A DNA stretch of 12,581 nucleotides from Solirubrobacterales bacterium (GTDB lineage: Bacteria > Actinomycetota > Thermoleophilia > Solirubrobacterales > Solirubrobacteraceae): NCBI GenBank assembly GCA_003157595.1, contig PMKB01000108.1:1-12581 (forward strand), in the 5' to 3' direction. Position numbers and translations under genes: made by a program. How positions within the stretch are numbered: position 1 is the first letter of the stretch; the number at the start of each line of letters is the position of its first letter. The notes under the pieces were generated by a model. The model was not told the DNA's origin. It saw only the letters and a program-made list of their open reading frames with translations, and made no database searches. Below are positions 6,773 through 12,581 of this stretch, piece by piece.

Positions 6773-7786
6773 ATGTCCGAGCCGGTCATACACCGAGGCT
6801 CTCCGATCACGCAGCCTGGGTACCGGCGCGGCCTGCCGGCGCGCAACAAGGGGATGAAGCTTCCGGCCGAAGTGCTGGCGCCAGCCGAGGTTCATGCGCT
6901 GCTCGGGTCTTTCGGGTCGTCGCGAACCGACTTGAGAAACAAGGCGATCGTGACGTTGATGTATCGCGCGGGGCTGAAGATTGGCGAGATCGTGGGACTG
7001 GAACGGCGGCATTATGAGGCCGGCGCCGAGAGGCTAGTGAGGCCGGCCGGCGCACGCCAGCCCGAGCGGGAGGTCGTGATCGACGCGGACACCCGCGAAG
7101 CGCTGGACCGGTGGCTTGGGGTGCGCAGGGCGCTTCGCGTCAAACCGACGGCACCGCTGTTCTGCGCGATCTCGGCGGACGCCAAAGGGAATCGTCTCCG
7201 CACTGCTTACCTGCGCGAGGTTCTCAAAGACAAGGCGCAGGCGGTGGGCATTGACCGCCGCGTCGCGGCGCAGGGGTTGCGACAGTCGGGCGTAGAGCAT
7301 CGCGAGCAGGCCAGGGCGCGAGCCGAGGTGTTGACGGGCGGCTACCTCGACGACGAGTTGTTTCAGCGACGATTCCCAACTGCCTACGACGCGTGGCAGA
7401 CAGCACTCGATCTTTTCGCGGCCGATGCGCGCCGGCATTCGACGCGAATCGGGCACGAATGCCGAGACGCACTGCTCGCCTTCGTTGATGCCGCTCTGGC
7501 GCAGAGCGACGTCGCGGCGTCACAGCGGGGAGGTTCGATTCGCGAGAAGGGTCGGGTGCTCATCGGTCCGACAACGGGCCGTGGGAACGCTGTCGCGGCG
7601 CACGTCGCTTCCCTCCTCGACTACTGGGAGTCCGTCAGCAACCTCGCGAATCGACAGGAGCACAGAGCTGCGCGAGAAGGCGACGAGCTGGCGGCGGAGG
7701 ACAGCCGCCGCTTGATCCTGCACACAATCGTCGTGATGCACGAGCTCGACCGGCTTGTCTCGGCGCAGCCACGCTCAGCGCGCTAG
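6773..7786 (+). CDS. Tyrosine recombinase-like protein, catalytic residues lost, with novel C-terminal domain
   Basis: The protein is 337 aa from ATG 6773. Residues 30-175 align in pattern with the catalytic domain of XerC/D-type integrases: LPAEVLAPAEVHALLG (30-45), DLRNKAIVTLMYRAGLKIGEIVGL (53-76), a beta-hairpin ending REVVID (99-104), PLFCAIS (128-134), TAYLREVL (144-151) and AAQGLRQS (165-172). The hallmark residues are altered. Arg I of 'GLR..E' is Lys69, the hairpin Lys is absent, 'HGLRH' reads QGLRQ (only Arg170 kept), and no nucleophilic Tyr segment follows. The usual N-terminal core-binding (SAM-like) domain is missing. From about 190 onward the chain switches to a helical domain with FPTAYDAW (201-208), GHECRDALLAFVDA (227-240) and YWESVSNLANRQEH (284-297). 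I do not recognise this as an integrase tail. It may be a DNA-binding fold reused with an effector or partner-binding domain. Cleavage activity is unlikely. Confidence 0.72.
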   Translation: MSEPVIHRGSPITQPGYRRGLPARNKGMKLPAEVLAPAEVHALLGSFGSSRTDLRNKAIVTLMYRAGLKIGEIVGLERRHYEAGAERLVRPAGARQPEREVVIDADTREALDRWLGVRRALRVKPTAPLFCAISADAKGNRLRTAYLREVLKDKAQAVGIDRRVAAQGLRQSGVEHREQARARAEVLTGGYLDDELFQRRFPTAYDAWQTALDLFAADARRHSTRIGHECRDALLAFVDAALAQSDVAASQRGGSIREKGRVLIGPTTGRGNAVAAHVASLLDYWESVSNLANRQEHRAAREGDELAAEDSRRLILHTIVVMHELDRLVSAQPRSAR

Positions 7787-7821
7787 CAGCCAGAGGCCAA
7801 GCAAACCGCTGCGCGGAACGG

Positions 7822-7859
7822 ACCGCCTGCTGTGTCGGTTTTCGCGCCGAGCGACACTC
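7822..7859 (+). repeat. Dispersed repeat, copy 1
   Basis: The 19-mer ttcgcgccgagcgacactc (7841-7859) is identical to 9028-9046. Upstream homology extends to accgcctgctg (7822-7832), matching accgcgtgctg (9014-9024), with a 5-nt length difference between the two blocks. Both copies have the same orientation and precede a + strand gene. Confidence 0.7.
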
Positions 7860-7921
7860 TCGAGGATCTGGCCGTGGGCACGCCGACGGGTTGGTGCGGC
7901 GGCGCAGCTACGCTTCGGGGC

Positions 7922-8167
7922 GTGGACGAGGATCTCGATTTCTCTCTCTTGACCAACCAGGATCTCAAGGACCGGATCGCGACCTTGTGCGTGGACTCGG
8001 AACTGGCTCAGCGCAAGCTGGACGTGATGCGGGCCGAACTCGTGAACCGGCTGCGCGCTGCGGGGGGTGGTCCGGACGAGCCTTCCGGCGTACGCGAGCC
8101 GAGACGGCCCACGCGGCCGACTGGCACGGGCGCGATCCCGATCCCGCGCCCGGGCGGAGAGCACTAA
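7922..8167 (+). CDS. Small helical protein, RsiG-like
   Basis: The protein is 81 aa from GTG 7922. One amphipathic helical region spans about residues 9-46 (LLTNQDLKDRIATL...RKLDVMRAELVNRLR), followed by a disordered Pro/Arg/Gly tail. The 'LT..eLK..I..L......R...D..RAELV.RLR' pattern resembles the helical core of RsiG, the actinobacterial anti-sigma factor family. However, it is shorter, and I cannot match the c-di-GMP-binding E(x)3S(x)2R(x)3Q(x)3D motif. An upstream GTG at 7832 would add 30 residues that run across the dispersed repeat, so I reject it. The hexamer tacgct (7909-7914) ends 7 nt before the GTG, a leaderless-type arrangement. Function is inferred from a weak resemblance. Confidence 0.6.
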   Translation: MDEDLDFSLLTNQDLKDRIATLCVDSELAQRKLDVMRAELVNRLRAAGGGPDEPSGVREPRRPTRPTGTGAIPIPRPGGEH

Positions 8168-8227
8168 GCGCAAGCGCTGCTGCTCGCGCGGCGCAGCTGG
8201 GCAGGAGCGCGGCCAGGCGTGACCGCA

Positions 8228-8233
8228 TTTTTT
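8228..8233 (+). terminator. T-run downstream of the small helical gene
   Basis: Six T in a row, the longest T-run noticed in this GC-rich window, lie 60 nt after the stop at 8167 and before the convergent membrane-protein gene. The only hairpin directly upstream is a weak gcgg/ccgc 4-bp stem. This may be the end of the + strand transcript, but the structure is poor. Confidence 0.3.
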
Positions 8234-8284
8234 GGGAGCGCTCGCCTTGGCTTCAGGCGGCGCCGCCACGGCGGGAGGGCTTGG

Positions 8285-8674
8285 TTAGGTGGTGCTCATG
8301 AGCTCGCGGCGGCGAAGTCGAACGTGATCGAGCATCGACGGCGAGAACAGCAGTGCCAGCGAGAGCACGCCGTAAAGAATGAGCAGCAGGGCGGAGGGGA
8401 GTAGACGGCCGCCTGACACCGTTAGTCCGAGCACGGCGATGAACGGGAAGGCGTTCGACACGACGAGAAGCGCCCAGGCTGGACGCCAACGGCGACCCAG
8501 CCCGAACAGCAACAACGCGAAGAACGCCAGTCCGGACCGATTCACAGTGCCGCCGCCGTTCGCGACGAGCAATATCGGGCCGCAGACCGACACCACCAGA
8601 AACGCGTAGTAGGTGCGCGGGAGGCGATCGAGGCCCACGGTGCGACTGTAGCTCACTATGGCTGCGCTCGCCAC
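8285..8674 (-). CDS. Small four-helix membrane protein, unknown function
   Basis: The protein is 129 aa from a GTG at 8674. Hydrophobic segments lie at about 22-40 (YYAFLVVSVCGPILLVANG), 48-60, 66-85 (AWALLVVSNAFPFIAVLGL) and 91-110 (LLPSALLLILYGVLSLALLF). Arg-rich connectors (GRRWRP at 60-65) and a basic C-terminal tail (RLRRREL) suggest a cytoplasmic C-terminus by the positive-inside rule. It resembles the many small uncharacterised actinobacterial inner-membrane proteins; I recognise no family motif. It lies 57 nt downstream of the small Cys/His protein gene on the same strand, possibly as one transcript. No Shine-Dalgarno site is visible. Confidence 0.65.
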   Translation of the reverse strand: MASAAIVSYSRTVGLDRLPRTYYAFLVVSVCGPILLVANGGGTVNRSGLAFFALLLFGLGRRWRPAWALLVVSNAFPFIAVLGLTVSGGRLLPSALLLILYGVLSLALLFSPSMLDHVRLRRRELMSTT

Positions 8675-8731
8675 TGATTGGGAGCGAGACTCACGCGACT
8701 CGTCCTCGCGATGCGACAGCCGGGCGCGAAG

Positions 8732-8935
8732 TTAGCGAGGAGGGTAGGGCACGTATTCCCCGTCGATGATCCAGAACTGTGCCTGGCAGCGGAGACACCA
8801 ATGGATCGGCGGGTTCATACGCAGGATCTCGCGAGACGGGACGTGGCCATCTATCGCGCAGTCCCCGTCCGCGAACGCGCCGGTGCGAACGCTCTCCTCA
8901 TACCCCAGCTGACTGAGTTCCTCGACCGACTTCAT
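8732..8935 (-). CDS. Small Cys/His-rich protein, possible zinc binder
   Basis: The protein is 67 aa from ATG 8935. The frame remains open to ATG 9073, giving 113 aa. The added N-terminal part, rich in Arg/Gly/Ser, runs through the dispersed repeat at 9014-9046 on the opposite strand, so I doubt it is coding. The conserved-looking core is FADGDCAIDGH (21-31) and IHWCLRC (44-50), followed by QFWIIDGEYVPYPP. Cys26, His31, His45, Cys47 and Cys50 could form a small metal site. I do not recognise the family and give no function. The gene is divergent to the secreted protein starting at 9088. Confidence 0.5.
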   Translation of the reverse strand: MKSVEELSQLGYEESVRTGAFADGDCAIDGHVPSREILRMNPPIHWCLRCQAQFWIIDGEYVPYPPR

Positions 8936-9013
8936 CTGGCCGTCGCTATCCCGATAGTGCGCGTGTCCGATCACCGAGAGGATGCCAGGACTTCGCGGTC
9001 CGCTCCCGCGTAA

Positions 9014-9046
9014 ACCGCGTGCTGCTGTTCGCGCCGAGCGACACTC
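9014..9046 (+). repeat. Dispersed repeat, copy 2
   Basis: This copy matches 7822-7859 with 10 of 11 bases identical in the left block and all 19 in the right block (9028-9046). It lies 41 bp before the GTG at 9088. Confidence 0.7.
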
Positions 9047-9087
9047 GGCGGTGGAGCCGTCATAGTCGCGCATGAGATGCTCTGCGT

Positions 9088-9612
9088 GTGTCCGTCGCAG
9101 CTAGACGTCGCCGTTCGCGACTGAGCGTTCCTCTCGCTCTATTGGCCGTTGGTGCGGTTGCCGCGCAGCACGCCGAGGCCTCCAATCCTCTTGCGCGCTG
9201 CTCGAACAGTTCGCTGCGTGTCGTTCGCCCGGGGACGCAAGGGACCGCCATGCAGGAAGTTGCGTTCATGGTGGTCTTGAACCGCGGCGCAACGTGTCGG
9301 CTGGTTGCGACGGGCTCGTTGACCGTTATTCGCAACGGTATCCAGGTGGCGTCCATCGACGGCAACCCGGTGAGCTACCGGATCAACCAGACCATCGACC
9401 AGGGCACAACAGCGCTGTTCGACGCCTGGTGGGGAAACTGGTGCGGAAGTCGAAGCGGCGCCTTCCGTGTCCGGGGTACCCTCGGAGCGCACACGACTTC
9501 GGCCCCCTACCAGCTCCTGCCCATCTGCAACAGCGCGGCCACCACGTCGCGACTGACTGGCGTGCGCTACCGCGCGCAGGCAAAGACCGGCAGGGCTAAG
9601 ACCCCAGCCTGA
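9088..9612 (+). CDS. Secreted DUF4232-like protein
   Basis: The protein is 174 aa. A signal peptide has a basic start (VAARRRRSR, 3-11), hydrophobic core LSVPLALLAVGAVAA (12-26) and a likely cut after AEA (29-31). The mature part has an order of features I associate with DUF4232, a beta-rich extracellular domain common in actinobacteria. These are a leading Cys (Cys38, ARCSNSSLRV), a 'Q..AFMVVLNRGATCRLVATGSLTV' stretch (56-80) with Cys70, the FDAWWGNWCG block (111-120) with Cys119, and a final Cys147. The four Cys could form two disulfides. The molecular role of the family is unknown. The start is GTG 9088, with no Shine-Dalgarno site, directly after tctgcgt. It is transcribed away from the small Cys/His gene. 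Confidence 0.75.
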   Translation: MSVAARRRRSRLSVPLALLAVGAVAAQHAEASNPLARCSNSSLRVVRPGTQGTAMQEVAFMVVLNRGATCRLVATGSLTVIRNGIQVASIDGNPVSYRINQTIDQGTTALFDAWWGNWCGSRSGAFRVRGTLGAHTTSAPYQLLPICNSAATTSRLTGVRYRAQAKTGRAKTPA

Positions 9613-9774
9613 CACGAACATCGCTGGCCGCCGCTGCTCCTCCTCGCGCGTTGCGACAGCGCCGCGGCTGGTGGGGTACCTTGTCGCTCTCACGAGGACG
9701 CAGGAGCCTCCGCGGGCGAGGATCAGAAGCGGAAGCGAGCCCATCGCTGGTGCGGCGACGATCCGCAAGCGCCG

Positions 9775-9789
9775 CCCCGACGCTCGGGG
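9775..9789. terminator. Short GC hairpin after the aldo/keto reductase
   Basis: The sequence ccccga (9775-9780), loop cgc, tcgggg (9784-9789) forms a 6-bp stem starting 7 nt beyond the reductase stop at 9796 (- strand). It lies in the 183-nt gap between convergent genes, which otherwise holds nothing I can support. No T-run accompanies it. Confidence 0.4.
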
Positions 9790-9795
9790 TCGGGG

Positions 9796-10836
9796 TCACG
9801 GGTGGTGCGGGGGTGGCAGCGACCGAGCGCGCTGCTCTGTCCCAGCGGTCCCGTAGGGGTAGTCAGCTGGCGCTGGGTCGCTGGCCGTGTCGAGCGTTGC
9901 GCGCTCATCAGCGGTGAGGTGCAGGCCGGCCGCGCCGAGGTTCTCGTTGAGCTGCTCGAGCGTGCGCGCACCAAGGATGACCGAGCTGACCCCCGGACGG
10001 TCGACCAACCAGGCCAGCGCCACCTGCGCCATGCTGACCGCGCGGTGGCCGGCGATCGAAGAGACAGCGTCGATGACCGCCCATGTGCGCTCGACGCTCC
10101 CGCGGCGATCGTAGGCTTCGACACCTCGATTCGGGTTCTCCCCTAGCCGGGTGGCACCCGAGGGACGGGTTTCGCGCGTGTACTTGCCGGTCAACCAGCC
10201 ACCGCCGAGCGGCGACCACGGGAGCAGCCCCAGGCCGTTGGCCAAGCACGCGGGCACGATCTCCCACTCGATCTCGCGGGCGAGCAAGTTGTACTGCGGC
10301 TGCAGCGTGATCGGCCTCACCAGCGAGCGAAGCTCGGCCACGCCGACGATCTGCTGCAACTGCCAGCCGGTGTAGTTCGACAAACCGACGTACGCGATAT
10401 CCCCGGCGCGGACCGAATCGTCGAGAAAACTCAGCGTCTCCTCGGGCGGCGTCAGCGGATCGTGGGCATGCACCTGGTAGAGGTCGACCGAGTCAACGCC
10501 GAGCCGCCGCAGTGACGCGTGCAGCGCCGCGCGCAGATGGCGACGCGACAATCCGACATCGTTGGGAGCGGAACCTGTCCGAAAGCGGCCCTTCGTGGCG
10601 AGCAAGACCCGGCTGCGGACCTCACCGCTTTGGCGCGCGAGCCACCGGCCGATGATCTCTTCGGAGACACCGCCGCTGTACACATCGGCGGCGTCGATCA
10701 GGTTCCCCCCCGCCGCGAAGAACGCGTCAAGCTGGCTGTGCGACGTGGCCTCGTCGCTCTCAGTACCAAAGGTCATGGTGCCCATCGCCAGCGTCGAAAC
10801 GATGGCGCCACTACTCCCGAGCCTGCGGTATTCCAT
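9796..10836 (-). CDS. Aldo/keto reductase
   Basis: This is a cytoplasmic NADPH-dependent oxidoreductase of the (beta/alpha)8 aldo-keto reductase superfamily, 346 aa. It starts MEYRRLGSSGAIVSTLAMGTM, the typical N-terminal hairpin. The catalytic tetrad is visible as Asp48 and Tyr53 (GNLIDAADVYSGG), Lys82 (LLATKG) and His123 (DLYQVHAHD). Later landmarks are GLSNYTGWQLQ, QPQYNLLAREIEWEI, the LLPWSPLGGGWLTGKY loop and the cofactor-binding region SSVILGARTLEQLNENLGA. It resembles the YajO/Tas-like or potassium-channel-beta-like group by size and loop content; the substrate cannot be predicted. The start is set by ggagg (10843-10847) with 6-nt spacing. The frame runs far upstream to 11349, but that part is not protein-like. 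It appears monocistronic. Confidence 0.95.
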   Translation of the reverse strand: MEYRRLGSSGAIVSTLAMGTMTFGTESDEATSHSQLDAFFAAGGNLIDAADVYSGGVSEEIIGRWLARQSGEVRSRVLLATKGRFRTGSAPNDVGLSRRHLRAALHASLRRLGVDSVDLYQVHAHDPLTPPEETLSFLDDSVRAGDIAYVGLSNYTGWQLQQIVGVAELRSLVRPITLQPQYNLLAREIEWEIVPACLANGLGLLPWSPLGGGWLTGKYTRETRPSGATRLGENPNRGVEAYDRRGSVERTWAVIDAVSSIAGHRAVSMAQVALAWLVDRPGVSSVILGARTLEQLNENLGAAGLHLTADERATLDTASDPAPADYPYGTAGTEQRARSLPPPHHP

Positions 10837-10891
10837 CCTCCACCTCCGTCTGGTCGTGATCGCCCCGAGCCTACCCGCCGGCCGCCGGCAA

Positions 10892-10937
10892 CGCCAGCGA
10901 GCACACCCATAGAGCGGGCGCGGGCGGCTCGCTGGCG
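10892..10937. repeat. 11-bp inverted repeat upstream of the reductase
   Basis: The sequence cgccagcgagc (10892-10902) and its exact complement gctcgctggcg (10927-10937) flank 24 nt. It lies 56 bp upstream of the reductase start. It could be an operator or an RNA hairpin; on the - strand the loop holds ctctatggg, a possible -10 region. The rest of 10838-11100 contains no gene I can support. Confidence 0.5.
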
Positions 10938-11103
10938 CTGGGGAGGCGGCTACGAGCACCGATGCAGACCGCTGAGGATGCGATTCGGGCGGGACCCCAG
11001 CTAGCGCCTCACCTGGTGGCCGGCCCAGACCGGCGACGGGCGAGCTCTCGGGGTCGACGCCGCATCGCTGCGAACAGGTAGCGAGCATGCGCCGGCCGCT
11101 CAT

Positions 11104-11132
11104 TTGTGGCCGCGCCGTGATGTGGCTAGATT
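11104..11132 (+). promoter_or_regulatory. Promoter of the hydrolase remnant
   Basis: The sequence ttgtgg (11104-11109) and tagatt (11127-11132) are separated by exactly 17 nt. The GTG of the remnant begins 8 nt after the -10 box, the geometry of a leaderless sigma-70-type promoter. It is the best -35/-10 pair I see in the window. Confidence 0.6.
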
Positions 11133-11140
11133 CGCTGGAG

Positions 11141-11328
11141 GTGCCGACGAACGCGGTGAATGGTGTCGAGTTGATTTCGAGCGGTCCGGCGCGGGCGCGC
11201 GGTTGTTGTTCTGCAACGGCTCTGATTCGACGCTCGAGGGCGCTCGACCGCTGATCGCGCAACTCGCAGCCCACCTCGACGTGCTCGCTCGGGACTATCG
11301 CGGCATGGGTCAGAGCGGCCCGCTCAGA
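11141..11328 (+). pseudogene. Alpha/beta-hydrolase, frameshifted and truncated
   Basis: From GTG 11141 the frame reads VPTNAVNGVEL, a typical hydrolase start. At 11174-11175 one base is missing. After a shift, the next frame continues FERSGAGARLLFCNGSDSTL (from 11176) and later LIAQLAAHLDVLARDYRGMG (up to about 11310). This is the N-terminal strand-loop-helix of alpha/beta hydrolases, with the oxyanion-loop 'LLF.NGS' and the 'DyRG.G.S' motif. Homology stops near 11325; the nucleophile elbow, acid and His parts are absent and the DegV gene begins 140 nt later on the other strand. A sequencing error could explain the frameshift but not the missing 200 or so C-terminal residues. Confidence 0.65.
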
Positions 11329-11466
11329 CGCAGCCCCACGAGCCCACACGACGTTAGTTGCCGCCGAATCGGAAACGTGATGACTGGCCCCCTGGATCTG
11401 GTCCGGGGAGGTCGTTGGACCGGTGGCCCGCGTAGCGGCGGCGGGCGCAGTTCTCGCGAGGCCGAC

Positions 11467-12357
11467 TCAGGCATCCAGGCAGCTCATGCCGCCGACCAGC
11501 AGTCCGCTGCCGAGATGGGCGCCGAGCACGGGTCCCACCTGGGTGCAGAACAGGGGGCTTGAGCCGAAGATCGAAACACCCTCGGCCACCAGGCGGGCGG
11601 CGTCCTCGGGCTCCTGGGCGTGCTGAACGATCCAGTCGCTCGCGCCGCGGTCGTTGAGCTCGCGTAGGTATTCAACCATCCGCTCGAAGGCGCGCCGGTG
11701 CGTGCGGACGCGCCCGACGGGGGCGATCTCGGTGCCGAACGTCAGGATCGGCTTGACCGTCAAGGCAGCTCCGATGATCGCCTGGGCGGCACCGATTCGG
11801 CCGCCTCGGCGCAGGTACTCGAGCGTATCGAGGCAAAACCAAATGTCGAGCGTCCTGCGGGCGTCTTGCACGGCCTGGACCACCGCGTCGAGGCTCGCGC
11901 CTGCCACCGCCGCGCGCGCTGCGGCGACCACGAGCAAGCCGAGGCCACCGGCGCCGGTCTGGCTGTCCACCACCTCCACGCGCCCGGCATGGCCCGGCTC
12001 CGCTGCGATCCGAGCCGCCGCGCGCGCGCTCTCGCAGGTTCCCGACAGGCCGCTGGCCAGGTGGATCGAAACGACGTCCCGCCCGGCGCTGACGAGTGGC
12101 AGAAAGCAGGTCAGGAAGTCCCCAGGCGAGGGCTGTGAGGTGCTTGGCAGCCGCGGCGACTCGTGCAGGCGGGCGTAGAACGCGTCGAGGTCCTGATACT
12201 CATGCTCGGGACGCATGTCCCGCTCCCATCCGACGTAGAGGTCGACCTGCTGAATCCCCCAGCGGTCAATCAGCGACGGAGGGAGATACGACGTGCTGTC
12301 GGTGACGATCGCGACTCCGACCGCCGGAGACTTCTGAGCTGCTCCAGAAGTGCCCAC
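11467..12357 (-). CDS. DegV-family fatty-acid-binding protein
   Basis: The protein is 296 aa, close to the family's usual 280-295. DegV/FakB proteins are cytoplasmic two-domain proteins that bind a fatty acid; FakB members present it to the kinase FakA. Visible motifs are VAIVTDSTSYLP (15-26), TSQPSPGDF (73-81), the SIHLASGLSGTCESA ligand-contact loop (97-111) and VEVVDSQTGAGGLGLLV (127-143). Also visible are LEYLRRGGRIG in the second domain and the closing HLGSGLLVGG region. The start is GTG 12357, the only one before the first strand; no Shine-Dalgarno site is seen. No FakA-like kinase gene is present in the window, so a FakB role is not shown by context. It appears monocistronic. Confidence 0.92.
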   Translation of the reverse strand: MGTSGAAQKSPAVGVAIVTDSTSYLPPSLIDRWGIQQVDLYVGWERDMRPEHEYQDLDAFYARLHESPRLPSTSQPSPGDFLTCFLPLVSAGRDVVSIHLASGLSGTCESARAAARIAAEPGHAGRVEVVDSQTGAGGLGLLVVAAARAAVAGASLDAVVQAVQDARRTLDIWFCLDTLEYLRRGGRIGAAQAIIGAALTVKPILTFGTEIAPVGRVRTHRRAFERMVEYLRELNDRGASDWIVQHAQEPEDAARLVAEGVSIFGSSPLFCTQVGPVLGAHLGSGLLVGGMSCLDA

Positions 12358-12581
12358 GCAGAGGTCAAGCCTATGAGATCGTGAGAAGACCGCGGACGCC
12401 GCTCAAGCTGCTCCGCTGGACGAACGGCAGCCGTCCGAGCGAAGGCTCGGCTCACGCTCGCCTACCCCCGAGAAGCAGGCGTGTGCTGTCATCGGCGCTG
12501 CCTGCTCCCTCTCGTCCGTTCCGAGCGTGTCGCAGCATCCGGGGCGGACGCGTCCTTCTGGGCGAGGCTGTCGGGGAAAGT
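12358..12581. other. Right end, non-coding as far as visible
   Basis: I see no supported gene in these 224 nt. The sequence ccgagc (12435-12440), loop gaag, gctcgg (12445-12450) forms a 6-bp hairpin that may end a transcript entering from the right or sit in the DegV leader. On the - strand taggct ends 10 nt before the DegV GTG and may be its -10 box, without a clear -35. Confidence 0.35.

Noticed and set aside
9139..9768. - strand open frame opposite the DUF4232-like gene
   Set aside because: The + strand frame has a signal peptide and ordered cysteines. The - frame is compositional noise.
10837..11349. N-terminal extension of the aldo/keto reductase
   Set aside because: The reductase starts with its normal N-terminal hairpin after a strong ribosome binding site. 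The extension has no protein-like features.
11329..11562. 3' continuation of the hydrolase frame to a stop at 11562
   Set aside because: After about 11325 the translation loses hydrolase features and runs antisense through the DegV gene end.
1..12581. CRISPR array, complete insertion sequence, rRNA or tRNA
   Set aside because: No regularly spaced repeats beyond two copies, no transposase motif and no conserved RNA core were found by eye.

Overview
This 12.6 kb stretch is GC-rich with strong G/C third-position bias. It uses many GTG/TTG starts and several genes have no visible Shine-Dalgarno sequence. Together with the kinds of proteins present, this suggests a high-GC actinobacterium. A Thermoleophilia/Solirubrobacterales-like lineage is my guess, but nothing here (no rRNA, no tRNA) proves it.

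Region 1 (about 200-5360) is a complete carbohydrate-uptake operon on the + strand. It runs: operator-like palindromes, a substrate-binding protein of the ribose/galactose type, an RbsA/MglA-type double ATPase, an RbsC-type permease, and a LacI/GalR-family repressor. The first two junctions overlap, the last gap is short, and a strong GC hairpin follows the repressor. The architecture argues for a self-contained system in which the repressor senses the imported sugar and binds the CG-centred palindrome upstream of the first gene. The sugar cannot be named from sequence.

Region 2 (about 5390-7790) looks accessory. It starts with a decayed 3' end of a hemolysin III-type membrane protein gene on the - strand, cut off at an 18-bp tandem repeat. 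A structured non-coding segment of about 400 nt follows. Then come two unusual + strand genes. One is a RusA-like protein that appears to be an internally duplicated RusA fold with acidic residues split between the halves. The other is a tyrosine-recombinase-like domain that has lost its catalytic residues and is fused to an unfamiliar helical C-terminal domain. This pair is the most interesting content of the window.

Region 3 (about 7800-9612) holds small genes: a short helical protein resembling the RsiG anti-sigma family, a four-helix membrane protein and a small Cys/His-rich protein (both - strand), and a secreted DUF4232-like protein. A 33-38 bp dispersed repeat occurs twice here on the same strand, each copy 40-65 bp before a + strand gene.

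Region 4 (about 9796-12357) contains an aldo/keto reductase and a DegV-family fatty-acid-binding protein, both on the - strand. Between them lies a frameshifted, truncated alpha/beta-hydrolase remnant that still has a good promoter. No CRISPR array, tRNA, rRNA or complete insertion sequence was recognised.
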